The notes beneath the pieces were generated by a model. It ran no database searches, was not told the origin of the DNA, and saw only the letters and a program-made list of their open reading frames with translations. The position numbers were made by a program, and so were the translations under genes. Below, one piece after another: positions 24,336-36,620 of a DNA stretch of 64,000 nt. The stretch is from the NCBI RefSeq assembly GCF_000213175.1, contig NW_009799104.1, positions 2,490,744 to 2,554,743 on the forward strand. The letters run 5' to 3'. Numbering within the stretch: the stretch's first letter is position 1; each line of letters begins with the position of its first letter. The DNA is from Neurospora tetrasperma FGSC 2508 (Eukaryota > Ascomycota > Sordariomycetes > Sordariales > Sordariaceae).

Positions 24336-27300
24336 ATGGCTAGCCTCAAGTTCATAATGGATGTCAACGACGACCATACCGAGTCTCACCACATCAATAA
24401 AAAGGACGTCGCCTCGGACCATCCAGTCAACATGGGCCATCCCCATAGACCACCTCTCCATACTCAACTACCATCACTACCACCGACAACGTTACCACCT
24501 ATCACGCTCCCGAGATATGACAGTAACCCCGGACCATCTATGCCACCTCGAGATATCAGCCTAGCTGTTACCTCTTCTCAGACCAAGAGCCAGGGCATTA
24601 GCTGGGGATCCAAAGGCGTCAACCCTGTTGCATCTTCGATTCCACTAGCTGTTCATATCAGGTCCACGATGCGCCGTCGTAGCACAGCGAGCAATGACTC
24701 GGCGGATCATACTCCGGGGTATGGATCTGCGTCAACATCATCAACGGGCGGCAACTACCCCCAGTCGCACACGCCATTGAGGCCAATGCGTTCACAGTCC
24801 CATACTTCCGAGCTTCCCATGAGGCTCACGCCCATCACGGGCCGAGTGAGCAGAGCAAAGAAAGGCATACCGGTGCATGTTTGCGACATCTGCAGGCCAT
24901 CAAAGGCAAGAAGACTTCACATGTCCTGTAAGTATTGCTATTTCTGCTAACACTATCGAACAGACCTTTACGAGGGCAGAGCATCTGAGACGTCATCAAC
25001 TTGGTCATGGGCCCCCAGAGTACTCTTGCCCATATCCCAATTGTGACAAGGCGTTCCATCGGTCGGACCTGCTGGTTCGACATCAGCAGAGACAGTAAGT
25101 ACCGATCTGGGAACTGGTGCGCAGCCAAGTTTGTACTAATCATGATGTTGCTCGCAGTGAGCAAGAAGGCGATAAAGTGCTTCAAACTGTACCAGGTGAC
25201 CACAAGCATGACAATCCTGGTCCACCCTCTCCACCGATTGAATTTGTACCGTCACGGTCGGGCCAAAGGCCATCTGGCGGGCTATCACCAGGCTCTTCCG
25301 ATCCTTGCGGAAGAGTACTACGCCATGATACAGTATCAGGAATGCAGCCAGAGCCAGATTATGTCGGAGCCCAAGATCCATATCACTACCCCCCTGGGCC
25401 TCAATACAACCCGGTTGTATCGTCCCCAGACATCAATTGGCCGCCTCAACCGCCTAGAATACAGCCGCTACAATCGAGAATGGAAACACCCATTCCGGAC
25501 GTACCTACGTCAGACTCCTGGCGTCATTCTCCTTCGACGACGACCACCTCAAGCTACTCAACAACTCCAGTATCTGGTACGGAGATATGGACAGGTCCAG
25601 TGATGACTCCCTTTCCGAACCTTCCCCAATTATACCCATCGAGTTCCGACACTGGAGATCAAATCCAACAGGAAAATATGTTCACCCGTCGCTTAGCAAA
25701 CTCGCCGTCTTACAATCCCGGCTCACGGCCGCGGCCCTACAATCATCTTATCGTGCCTCCTAGAGCAGGTGGAGCGAGCTCCCCGCAAGGCTCTTACCGC
25801 CAGCACCAGCGTGGTAGTTCGTTTTCGTCTGTTCGTAGTTCAACCCCGCCTCTGAACACGCCTTCTCACACACAAACTTTAGTGTTGCCTGCCACTGCTC
25901 TTCAACCTCAATTGGACACCCGGATCCAGAAAGAGGCGTTGTTGGACTCCTCGTATGGTATGCCGGGTGCTCCATTCCCTTTGGAGGACATCGGCATGTT
26001 TGACGCTATGAGAGCTGGGCTTGAGGGTAGTGCCGATCCCAGCTACAGCAGCGACGATGTTGGTTATGAAAACGGAAACTTGGTTACACTGGGTTTGCCG
26101 ATAAGTAATGGGTGCGAGTTCACCGGGGCCACTCTTCCTAAATCACTAATGAATCCTCTCCACGGCGCTATTCCGCGGTATCTTGCGGTATACTGGGAGA
26201 AAGTCCACCCCCTGCTCCCAATAGTCCATCGAGCTTCCTTCGAAAACGCGCCTGAAGAGGTGCTGCGGTATGCCATGGCTGCGATGGCGACCCAGCTTCT
26301 CGATGACGAAGAAGATCGTGTCAAGGGCAGCCGATTGCATGATTTGGCTTGGAGGGAGGTAAAGAAAGTGAGTCGGCCACTCTCAATCCCTTCAAGGAGG
26401 ACCAAGCATGGTCTTTGCAGCATAAAGTTTTGTTCACTGACGGTTGGAGTCAATATAGACACTACAGTGGAATATCCAAGTCATGCAGGCAATTTTTCTA
26501 TGCGAATACTTCGCCCGGTTACGCGGACAGAATGCCGTTATACGACCCTCGAGGTTGTTTGAGGATCTCTACAAGAGGGTGAGTGCTTCACAGTTCCTTA
26601 CTGTGTCGTCTTTCTCAACTCCCGAAAGCATTCAAGGATCATGGGCCATTGATCCCAGTGCCTGGTCCCCTGGTTCGTTATCTGTTACTTCGGACTGCTC
26701 TTCTATTTCCATGGCAGCCACCTCAAACACGATGTCCTCCATTGCACTGCGACACCTCAGTGCTTTGGACCCTGCCCACATCGGCAATTTTCCATCGTCT
26801 TATTCATCTTCAACCTCCTCTCCTCTCGGCATTGTTTCTCCGTCTTTCACTTCTTATAATGATAATTTCAATAACTTCTCTTCTCCTCTCACGCCTGCCC
26901 AGCCGTCTCGGCGGAGAAGGTTTGGGTCGTCTCATTTTACATCAAATCATCACTCTTTGGGCTTTTCTCTTCCTTCTCAGCCACAGCTTGAGGTCAGCGA
27001 ACAGACGTACTTACAGGGTGCTTTCAACCCACAGGTTTTGTATCATCACCCAACTATGATCGACTATACTGCCTCCCCTTCGGATCAACAATTATCGATT
27101 CACGCCTCCTGGAAGAACTGGGTTGATGCAGAGGCACATCGCCGTCTCCTGGCAGCATGCTTTTTCCTCGATGGACACGTCGCTATCTATCAGCAGCAGC
27201 CGCAACTAGGCCAGTCCTCAGTGACCTCAAAACTGACACACCCACCTATCCCTCTTATGGGCTCGAGCTTGAGGCTTTGGGAGGCTTCTTCAGCAGCTCC

Positions 27301-28438
27301 CTGGGCGAAGATCCTTGCGGAAGACCCTTCGGCTGGCATCCCAGTTTTTGCGCCCTCGCCAGGAACCATTACCCCCGATTTCGTTTCAAGGCAGATCAGC
27401 ATCGATCGGATGATCATTCTTGTAGCTGAATATCTGCGAATCCCATGCAGGCAGGGCTTGACCGCACCATCTGCCTCGGCCCGAAAGTTCTCAATGAGCG
27501 AAGTCGATCCCCAATTGCATTACACGAATAGCCAGTTCAGTCCTCTTCAGCAGGAATCACCTTGCTTTCAGCCTGACTTCTTGCAACCCCCAGATTCAAG
27601 AACTCGCGGTTCGCTTGACGTAGAGACACGTCTTGGAAGCCTTTTCCCCGGTTGTCCTATCGCCAGTACCTACCTCGCATTGCATCATACCCCGCTTCGT
27701 GATCTTCTTGCTGTCAGCGGCGAATCGTGGTTGTTCACCAAGAAAGTCTTGTCAGCCGCAGCATTTGGCATTCACCAAAGGTGCCTGAAAGCCTGGGCAG
27801 AGAATTATCACTATCGTCAAGGCGGTGATGCGAACGTACCTACTGATATGGCCAATCTTAGTGTGGTCAAGGCAACCAAGTATGCCGCCCGCTCTATTGT
27901 ACAGTTCCTGAGTCCCGTTTCTCCTGGGGTCTCCCGGTATGCACCAGTCAAGGGTGCGGCAACAGAAGACCGATCGTCATTCTGGGGAAAGGACATATCC
28001 GATTACTGGGCTCTGTACGTCTGTGCCTTGATATTCTGGGCTTTCGGCCACAGAGCCCGGTCGATCCCTACGATTAGCTCTACGATCGCTGCTGCTACAG
28101 ACGTTCAACAGCAGCAGCAGCAGCAGCAGCAGCATCATTCGGCCAAGCGTCAGCGAACGGGCGATATCAGGGCTAGTTTTACCTCGAGGCACGGAAGCTC
28201 GGCGGCAGCCGACCAGCGCGCTATGAGTTGGCTGCGCATGCTGGGTGCGGACAACGTCACAGAGGAAGATATCATCCGGGCACGGAGCCGTCCTGAGTCG
28301 ATGAGCGTTGTCTCCCTGGTGCGTCGTCGACTGGAAGTTGACTGCATTGGGGGCAAGAACATGCTTTATGTGGAAGCTGTCGCGGTCCTCAAGAGGCTGG
28401 AGGAGGACGGGGAGAGAAATGATAAACCTTGGTTTTAA
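24336..28438 (+). CDS. C2H2 zinc-finger / fungal_trans transcription factor
   Basis: Four exons, 24336-24905, 24964-25094, 25158-26367 and 26459-28438, give 1296 residues. Two C2H2 fingers lie at 183-234: finger 1 uses C183, C186, H201, H205 (14-residue spacing); finger 2 uses C212, C217, H230, H234. Introns cut both: the first follows AAG of CDICRPSK and needs a GC donor, and the second splits the codon of H234. Residues about 240-560 are Pro/Ser-rich. A fungal_trans region follows: IPRYLAVYWEKVHPLLPIVH, then, after intron 3, TLQWNIQVMQAIFLCEYFAR and WKNWVDAEAHRRLLAACFF. A Ser-rich insert of about 155 residues sits between the last two; it starts at a GTGAGT, so a hidden intron is possible. 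A polyQ run lies near 1187-1195. It should be a nuclear DNA-binding regulator; targets are unknown. Confidence 0.85.
24906..24963 (+). other. Probable GC-AG intron within zinc finger 1
   Basis: The 58-bp intron runs GCAAGA...GCTAAC...AACAG. Joining AAG to ACC gives a proper finger (CDICRPSK + TFTRAEHLRRH) and keeps the frame into the second finger. A textbook GTAAGT donor lies 22 bp downstream, but using it would leave a 36-bp intron and shift the frame. Confidence 0.72.
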
Positions 28439-30340
28439 TCTTAATGATTCGTATTTAAAAGAAAAAGGATGTTCTCAGCATATACACGTATTCAAGAAGA
28501 TCATGATGAAAAATGTCTGGGGTAATTGGGGAGGGTTGGTGTGATGTGGTGAGTTGGAGCTAACAATGGGTCATGTTCTTGGGAACGGTGGTAGGTGCTG
28601 AGTTTGGTCATGCTTGTTTCTTTTCTCTAAGGGTTTGGTACAGTACAATCTCTCATTTCTGGACGGGAAAGGCAGGGAGGAGGGGAAGAAATTCTTCCAT
28701 TTGTGACGGGCGGTAAAGCTGTTTGGCGTGGCGATATACTATACGACTTTATACGACTTTCACGGGGCACGCACGACACGCGACCTTGTTATTCTTTTCT
28801 GGATGACCTACCTACACACACCTTTTACGGCGTCATGCACTTGCCATTGCTTTACAGCCTGTTTGAGTATGGCGACTTTTTCTTCGTTTGCTCTTCAGAG
28901 TCATGCAATTCTCCGTTTGCTGTTCCCAATTATTCAGTTTCTTCATCCGCTGGTCATTGCTATGGCCGCACGCTCAGCGACAACTTGACGTCACATTTGC
29001 ATCGTCAATCACTTTTCCTTCTCTTCTTCGACAAAAACAACAAAGCCAAAGGATCTCAGCACAATCATCACTTGTTTTTTGGACGGATAAATGACCGAAG
29101 ATGGATGCTCCCAGACAAACACGTAATGTCTGTAAAAATGTTGTCCGACCTTTTCTATATCATACCTATTGTATTGTTATTAGTCCAAGATAAAGACAAC
29201 GTTCTCCCTTTGGTACTATCTCTCGGATCCACCTTCGCTATACAATCTAACCCTGGTATGTTTGTTAGTTTGGTACAAAAAACGCCCTTCTCCACTTGAG
29301 AGCCCCCGAAAGTAAGAAAGTATTCGATTTTCCAAACAGTTAGGCACTGAAAGGGGACTACCCATTTATATTTTCTATGCTTGGAGGTCTTCAAGGAGAT
29401 GGATGGAGGCATAAAAAGAGGCTTTTGTGGCGTATTACATCCTGGTCATTATTGGTCGCTCCAAATGAAAACTCTAAGGAAGCCAATAAGAGTTCTATAT
29501 CTCCCCTATTCAACTTATAGCTGAAGAACCAAGCTAACAAACATACCAGTATTATATTGTACTTCTACTTACACGGACCATGATATTTATTCTTTTCTTC
29601 AATATATTGTTAAGTTTTCTTAAAGACTTCATCTTGTTGTAGTCTTCGCTGTACCTATTTGTGCCTCGTGCACAACTTGTTTCGTTTCCCTTTTCTCATC
29701 GAGAGCACTAACCCCGCATGGAACAGAGTCATGGGCATCGATCGAGTAGAAAAGCAAAGAAACTGCTTATTGAAAATTATTAAGAACTTAACAAGAGCGA
29801 TCAAGAGACAGAATAGATACATATGTGGATGGTGCACGACGAATGAGACAGAGATGAGCGAGATTGAGGATGTCCTGGTATATCCGAACGGACAAGAAGG
29901 GCCTTCAGGATATACCGCTCAAAGAGAGGTCGCGAAAAGGCATTAGGGCCGAGTATTGATCAGCACAGGATGGCGCAACGCGGTGAATTCAACGTGGCCT
30001 CTTATTTCATGTATGGAACCTAACAAAAACAAAACATGATATCATATACGCACGACGATGCCCCCATCTGATTTGGCTCGCCCCTTTCTTCTTTTTGAAT
30101 CCGTACACCGTGGCGCCGCCATTCCGTGTGTGTTGTTAAAAGACAAGAACAGAGACTACCGGCGTACACATACTCCAAAACCGGTTCTACCGCACCCTTG
30201 AGTTGATCGTGAATGCATTATATACCCAAACCGCAACACCAAACTCATGTACCCAGGCAAAGGACGAATATATCTAGAGCGAAACCGACAAGAAATGGTT
30301 GCAAGGCGAAACAACCAGCTTTGAACTAAACTCAAATCTT
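28439..30340. other. Convergent 3' intergenic region (1.9 kb)
   Basis: This lies between the ends of the zinc-finger gene (+) and the C1-THF synthase gene (-). A 198-codon open frame at 28703-29299 has no domain and no codon pattern like its neighbours and is not called. AT-rich 3' sequence dominates from about 29 kb. Confidence 0.5.
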
Positions 30341-33300
30341 CTAGAACAGACCCTGGATCTCACCAGTCTCGGTATCCACGTCCACATTAAAGTAGCCAGG
30401 AGCCGTAGGCAGACCAGGAATAGTCTGGATATCGGCAGCCAAAGCGTAGAGATACCCGGCGCCAGCGGCCATACGGACATCTCTGATGGGGACAGTGAAG
30501 CCGGTGGGGGCACCCTTAAGCTCGGGGTCGTGGCTGAGTGAATATTGGGTCTTGGCGATGCAGATGGGCAGGTTGCCGAATCCCTGGCGAGTATAGGTAT
30601 CGACCTTCTTCTGGGCGAGCTCACTGAACTCGACGCTGGCGGCACCGTACATCTCACGAGCGATCTTCTCGATACGCTCCTGGACGGTGTTGCCCTCAAC
30701 CTCATATAGAAGCTTCTGAGTTTCAGGGGTAGACTTCTCGCTAGCAGAAATGACGGCCTGAGCGAGGTCAACAGCACCCTTACCACCCTCGGCCCAATGG
30801 TTGGCGAGCACGGCGTCCTCGGCACCGGCCCTGATGGCCTCCTCGCGAACAACGTCAATCTCGGCCTGGGTATCAGTCGAGAACTTGTTGATGGCAACGA
30901 CGACAGGGACACCATACGAACGGGCATTCTGGATGTGCTTGGCGAGGTTGACGCAACCAGCGCGCAGGATCTCAACATTCTCCTCCTTGTACACAGGGTT
31001 GAGCGGCGCACCGGGCGAGATCGGGGGACCACCACCATGAACTTTGAGGGCACGGATAGTAGCGACAACAACAACAACGTCAGGCATGAGGCCGGAGGTG
31101 CGGCACTTGATGTTGAAGAAACGCTCGCCACCCATGGTGAAGTCGAAACCGGCTTCAGTAACGACAAAACCAGACTTGGTAGCGTAATCCTCATCGGGCT
31201 CCGTACCGGCAAGCTTGAGGGCCATCTTGTCGGCCAGGATCGAGCTGTTACCAATACTAATGTTGGCGAAAGGACCGGCGTGAACGAAGACTGGAGTGCC
31301 CTCCAAGGTCTGCATGAGGTTTGGCTTGATGGCATCCCTCATCAAGACAGTCAGGGCACCGCCAACACCAAGGTCGTCAGCAGTGACAGGGTCGCCGCTC
31401 TTGGAGCTGGCAACAACCATTCTGCCGAGACGCTCACGCATGTCAGCAAGACTAGTGCTGAGGGCCAGAATAGCCATGCATTCACTGGCAACAGAAATGT
31501 CGAAGCCAGTATCACGCTTGTGGCCCTTCTCGGTGGGAGCATTGCCGATAACGATACCGCGCAGATGACGGTCGTTTACATCCAGAACACGTCTCCAGGT
31601 AATGGTCTCGGGGTCAATATCGAGACGAGCAAAGCGGCTAATCTCCTCCTCGGTGAGATCATCGGGGTTCGTCTTCTCAATGCCAAGCTTCTTCAAGCGG
31701 CGGAACATGATGGGAGGGAACTCCCTCTTTCCGTTTTTGGCAGGGACTAGACGTTTGTAAAGAGGACCGTCCTTCTGGGTGTTCTCATGGAACATACGGG
31801 TATCGATAGCGGCAGCGAGAAGGTTGTTGGCGGCGGTGATGGCATGGATATCGCCAGTCAAGTGAAGGTTGAACTCATCCATGGGGATGACCTGGCTGTA
31901 ACCACCACCAGCAGCACCACCCTTGATGCCGAAAGTAGGACCCTGGCTGGGCTGGCGGACGTTGGCGAAAGTCAAACGACCAACGTGAGCACCAAGAGCC
32001 TGAGCCAGGCCCATAGTGGTGGTGGACTTGCCCTCACCGAGAGGAGTGGGGGTAATACCAGTAACAACGACATAGCGACCGTTACGGCGGTGCTCAAGGC
32101 GCTTAAGGATGCTGAGGTCAACCTTGGCCTTGTAAGCACCATAGGGCTCGAGCTCGGAGGGCGCAAGACCGATCTCGGTGGCAATTTGAGTGATGGGCTT
32201 GGGAACCTGGGCCCTGGAAATATCGATATCGGAAGGAACGGGCTCCGCCAGCTTTAGGGGGAGAGGAATGGATCCCCTCTTCTTCTGGTTCTCGAAGTAG
32301 AAACTAGTGGCGTCAACAACGTTTTGCAAAAGCATAGCAACCGTCATGGGACCGACACCGCCGGGAACAGGAGTTATGGCGGAAGCGACCTGGGAGGCCG
32401 ACTCGAACTCGACGTCACCAACCAGGCGGACGCCAGACTTCTTTGTATCGTCGGGAACGTAGTTGGTACCGACATCAATGACAACGGCACCCTTCTTGAG
32501 CCACTCGCCCTTGACAAAGTTAGGCTGGCCAATGGCAGCAACAACAACGTCGGCCTCCTTGAGGTACTGCTGGAGATCGGCGGTCTTGGAATGGCAGACG
32601 GTGACGGTGGCGTCGGCGTTCTTGAGGAGGTAGCTGACAGGGCTGCCCACGATATCGCTACGACCGAGGACAACCGCGTTCTTTCCCTTGAGCTCAACAC
32701 CAGCCTCGGCAAGAAGGGCCATGACACCCTTGGGGGTGCAAGGGATGAAATAAGGGTGGCCGCCGCGCTTGGCAAGCTCGCCGATGTTGAGGGTGCCGAA
32801 ACCGTCGACATCCTTCTCGTCGGCAACGGCCGATGTGACAGCATACTCGGAAATGTGCTTAGGGAGGGGCAACTGGACGAGCATGCCATGGACGGTCGAG
32901 TCGTTGTTGAGCTGCACCACCTTGGCAACAAGCTCGGCCTCGGTGGCATTCTCGTCGAACTTGATCAGCTCAGCCTCGATACCGCACTGTAATTGATATC
33001 ACATGTCAGTCCGAGTCCTGCCTGCCAGTCGTCTGATGTAGGACAGGATATCCCCGAGCTTGTGCGTACCTCCTCAGCAGCCTTCAACTTCATGCGCACA
33101 TAGGTAGCTGCATGGCAGACAGACGGTCAGTCAGCAAGGGACAATGCGTGGCACAGAAATGTTGCTGTGATGGCGGGGTAGATAAAGTGGTGGACGGTGC
33201 AGCAGTCTCAACGTACAGGAATCGGATCGATCACCAACTGCAGTCAACTGGTTAGCCACTGGGTTTCATCTGCAAAAGCACGCAGCGCACACACAAGCGC

Positions 33301-34011
33301 ACCTTGGATGATCTTGAGGCAGGGGCGGAAGCGCGGGTTGGTCTTCTTGGTCTCCTCGATGGTAGCGCGGAGACCGTCGCGGATGCGCTTGGCCAGCGCG
33401 GTGCCGTCGATCTTGGAGGCCATTGCTGCTTCAGGCTCCCTTGTTGCGGCTCTGGGAGAAGCTAAACTGGAATATGTCCTGATGGAGCTGCGCGGATGGC
33501 CAAAAGCAGCAGCGTATCGAGAGACAGGACCCTGAATGTGAGAAAAGCGGGAGGAGGAAGATGGTGCAAAGGGTAAAGTGTCAGGCAGAGGCAGAGTTGA
33601 AGATGAGGGGGAGAGCAGCGCATTAGCTCCAAAATCGCTAGCAGCTGCTGCCCTGGGGATAGCAGCGGCGCATGACGGTGACACCAGAAACGACCCCGTA
33701 AGCCCCGTCACTGGAGATAGGCGCCAATAACGGGATTTCTTAGGGCGGCTGCAGGTGGATCGCGGGGCGGCGGAGAAGTCAGTAGTACCAGCTTCAGAGG
33801 CGACGAAAGCCGAGGTAGAGCTCCGAAAGTCGGATTCCGTGCCCCACGACAATGTCCATCTTTTGAGCACGTCTTGTCCCGTATGCTCAACTTGAATGCG
33901 CCGCCGTGTGCTCAGCGACCCGTGTGCGGACAGGGATGTGAGACAGCTTCCGGCTCGACGCGACTTCCTTGACGTGGAAGACACCCTCTGGATGAAGCTG
34001 GAGATGGCCAT
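30341..34011 (-). CDS. ADE3: C1-tetrahydrofolate synthase (trifunctional), with possible mitochondrial leader
   Basis: The sure part is 941 residues from ATG 33423, in exons 33423-33303, 33237-33217 (a 21-bp microexon), 33107-33070 and 32986-30341. It begins [20 protein letters not shown]. Residues 1-300 are the dehydrogenase/cyclohydrolase: VGDRSDSSTYVRMK with Tyr50 and Lys54 at catalytic positions, then [16 protein letters not shown] and [15 protein letters not shown]. Residues about 315-941 are 10-formyl-THF synthetase with the P-loop [11 protein letters not shown] (374 onward). Together they interconvert formate and one-carbon folates for purine and methyl supply. The frame stays open upstream for 196 more codons to ATG 34011; that leader has no acidic residue in its first 41 positions and many Arg/Ser, like a mitochondrial targeting signal. 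Starting at 34011 or 33423 could give mitochondrial and cytosolic forms. An intron in the leader is possible. Confidence 0.93.
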
Positions 34012-35317
34012 GCCTACACGACGCAGACTGGTACTGTAGACGGGAGCTAGAAGAAGGGTGCAGTGGTCTTTCTGTGTGCGTGCTGTAACAACATCACACT
34101 GAACAGCAGCGGACGCAGGCTCGGGGGCAAGGGATATTCAGAAGCTCAAGGCTTCCGCCCGGCCAAGCTCTGTCGACGCCCCCGGGCACCTCCACGACGG
34201 GGTGGGGCCAGACGGATTCGGGACCCAGGGGTTTTCTGCGCCGCACAGAGGAGTCACAATGGGTTCCCGCCTAGACGACGGGGGATCGATGTCGAGGATC
34301 CAATGATCGCCGGCTTGCTGGCGGGAATAGAGGGTTCGTGATTTGTGATTTTTTGTTTTCTTTTTTTTCTTTTTTTCTCTTTCCCTTCTCGAGGAGTCAC
34401 CGAAGGTGAGTGTCTCAAGACGTGTCGCAAATGACCAGTGTAAATGTGACAACAAAACGTGAAGCCAACCAAATAACCTAAATAGAATAGAGCCCAAACC
34501 CAAGCTCCTCAAAAAAGTACGTATTCACCACGCATTCTTGCAAGAATCCTACCATGTCTCGTTAGAAAAGGCTCTATTTCCCTCTACCACTCTCCGAGAG
34601 TTGAAGAACTGTTCCTCCTCGATGCGACTCCCAGGAGGGCATCTATATAACTGCAGTTGAAGTCGGTGTTTAGATGCTGCATCCATGACTCTCCAAGTTC
34701 TCGGCTTGCTGCAGGTAGCAGCTCGGATCATGATGTGCTCGCACTGTCCTGTCTGTGTCGTTGTTCTAGATTCAAGTTGGTGTGGCTTGCGGCCGCGGCA
34801 CAGGCTTGACGGATACAACTGACTCTTAAACTCTGAGTCACAGACTGAGCCACAACTTCTTATCAGTGGCTGTTGACGGGCCGGCAGGCTGCCAGCGGCG
34901 GATCGAGGTGGCAGGCTGCATCGCAAGGTCCAGAGTCCGGTCCGAACTGAAACCAGCAGCTTCAATGGCACACGGCTGGCTGGGACGAGGGACTGGAGAG
35001 GGGCAGCTTGGCATCTGCAGGGATAGGTGTTGATTCGCCCCGCGGCCGTCAGAATCCGCCAGAGGCAGCCAGCCTATCGCGCACAATCTGCGGAAAAATT
35101 ACTGGGAGTGGAAATCCACCCAAAGAAAGAACACCAAAGACCGATCCGACGACGACGACCGCATCTACAAAGACACTAATCCACCCATCTACCTCCCAAG
35201 TCGTGCAACCCCCCCGCGATATTTCTCGACGACGAATCCACCCAGTCTCTTCTAACGACCATTACACTTCCACACCGCCGTCCTACGCCTCGTCATATTT
35301 AATAACCCACAATCAAG
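34012..35317. promoter_or_regulatory. Divergent promoter region, C1-THF synthase / eIF3i
   Basis: This 1.3-kb spacer separates the two start codons. It contains a T-rich pyrimidine tract near 34350-34390. The C-rich 200 bases before 35318 are probably the eIF3i leader. No gene is seen. Confidence 0.55.
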
Positions 35318-36620
35318 ATGAGGCCCATTCTTCTTTCGGGCCACGAACGTGCCCTCACCCAGATCAAGTTCGTCTTCCCTCCGCATCATCATCGCATACC
35401 ATACCCGCCGACCCGACCTCTCTTGGTGTTCTGGCTTTGGCATGTCGGGCATATAGAGATGCAGCCTCTAACAGCAACCCTTTACCCCCAACAGGTACAA
35501 CCGCGACGGTGATTTGCTCTTCTCAGTTTCCAAGGACCAGCAGATTTGCGTTTGGTTCGCGCACAACGGCGAGCGTCTCGGTACATACCACGGCCACCAG
35601 GGTGCCATCTGGACCATTGATGTCGACCCCACATCCACCATCCTCGCCTCCGGTTCTGCCGACAACACCATCCGCCTTTGGGAGATCAAGACCGGCAGAC
35701 TTCTTAAGACATGGGACTTCCCTACCGCCGTCAAGCGCGTCGAGTTCAGTGAGGATGGCAGCAAGCTTCTGGGTGTGACGGAGAAGCGCATGGGTCATCT
35801 GGGTACCATCGTTGTCCTCGACATCAAGCTCGACGTTGACGCCGAGCAGAGCGATGAGAAGGCCATGACTATCGTTTGCGAGGACAGCAAGGCCACTGTC
35901 GCTGGCTGGAGTTACCTCAGCAAGTACATCATTGCCGGCCACGAAGACGGCTCTGTCTCCCAGTTCGACGGCAAGAACGGCGACCTCCTCTACAACATCC
36001 CCATCCACGAGCTCAACCAGCCCATCACCGATCTCCAGTGGTCGCACGACCGTACATACTTCATTACCGCCTCCAAGGACAAGACCTCCAAGGTATGTCA
36101 CATGGCTCCACAACAACAAACCCCCCCCCTTTTTTTTTTTTTTTTGTTCTCTTTCCGGAATGGATCATTAAAACCGGAATCGATGAACAGTTAATCGCAT
36201 GCTAACACTCCCTGATTATTTTCACAGCTCATCACAGCTAAGGACCTGGAGGTCCTCAAGACCTACCCCGCCGACACCCCTCTTAACAGCGCTACCATCA
36301 CTCGCAAGAAGGACTTCGTCATTCTCGGTGGTGGTCAGGCTGCCATGGATGTCACCACCACCTCCGCGCGTCAGGGTAAATTCGAGGCGCGTTTCTACCA
36401 CAAGATCTTCGAGAGCGAAATTGGTCGCGTGCGCGGTCACTTCGGTCCCCTCAACACGGTCGCCGCCGACCCGACCGGCAAGAGCTACGCCAGCGGTGGT
36501 GAGGACGGTTACGTCCGTATCCATCACTTCGACAAGGGTTACTTTGACTTTATGTACGAGGTCGAGAGGGAGAGGCAAAACAAGCTCAACCAGCAACAAC
36601 AGCAGACCATTTCTGCCTAA
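35318..36620 (+). CDS. TIF34: Translation initiation factor eIF3 subunit i
   Basis: Three exons, 35318-35367, 35495-36092 and 36228-36620, give 346 residues (yeast Tif34 has 347). The protein starts [20 protein letters not shown]; the intron 1 junction AA|GTTCGT...CAACAG|GTAC restores Lys-Tyr-Asn-Arg. It is built of seven WD40 blades, with clear ones at [70 protein letters not shown] and, near the end, [18 protein letters not shown] with [16 protein letters not shown]. It closes with a helical tail rich in Gln. The subunit binds eIF3b and eIF3g on the 40S ribosome during start-site scanning. Intron 2 has a C9T16 tract at 36121-36145. It is divergent from the C1-THF synthase gene and converges on ISWI. 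Confidence 0.96.
36121..36145. repeat. C9T16 tract in eIF3i intron 2
   Basis: A run of nine C followed by sixteen T lies inside the second intron of the eIF3i gene. Such runs vary in length between strains; it is well away from both splice sites. Confidence 0.8.

Noticed and set aside
24926-24963. Intron using the consensus GTAAGT donor in the zinc-finger gene
   Set aside because: It would be only 36 bp, too short for usual fungal splicing, and it shifts the frame out of the finger.
28703-29299. 198-codon open frame between two convergent genes
   Set aside because: No domain and no codon pattern; probably 3' untranslated and spacer sequence.
30274-31335. 353-codon frame on the minus strand in another phase of the C1-THF synthase gene
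   Set aside because: It is Ser/Pro/Arg-biased, the usual signature of a shifted phase of a GC-rich gene; it overlaps a certain protein throughout.
30797-31750. 317-codon open frame opposite the C1-THF synthase gene
   Set aside because: It is antisense to strongly conserved coding sequence; long mirror frames are common where third positions are G/C. No domain is visible.
35523-36119. 198-codon frame antisense to eIF3i
   Set aside because: It mirrors WD40 coding sequence and continues into an intron of the real gene; no independent support.
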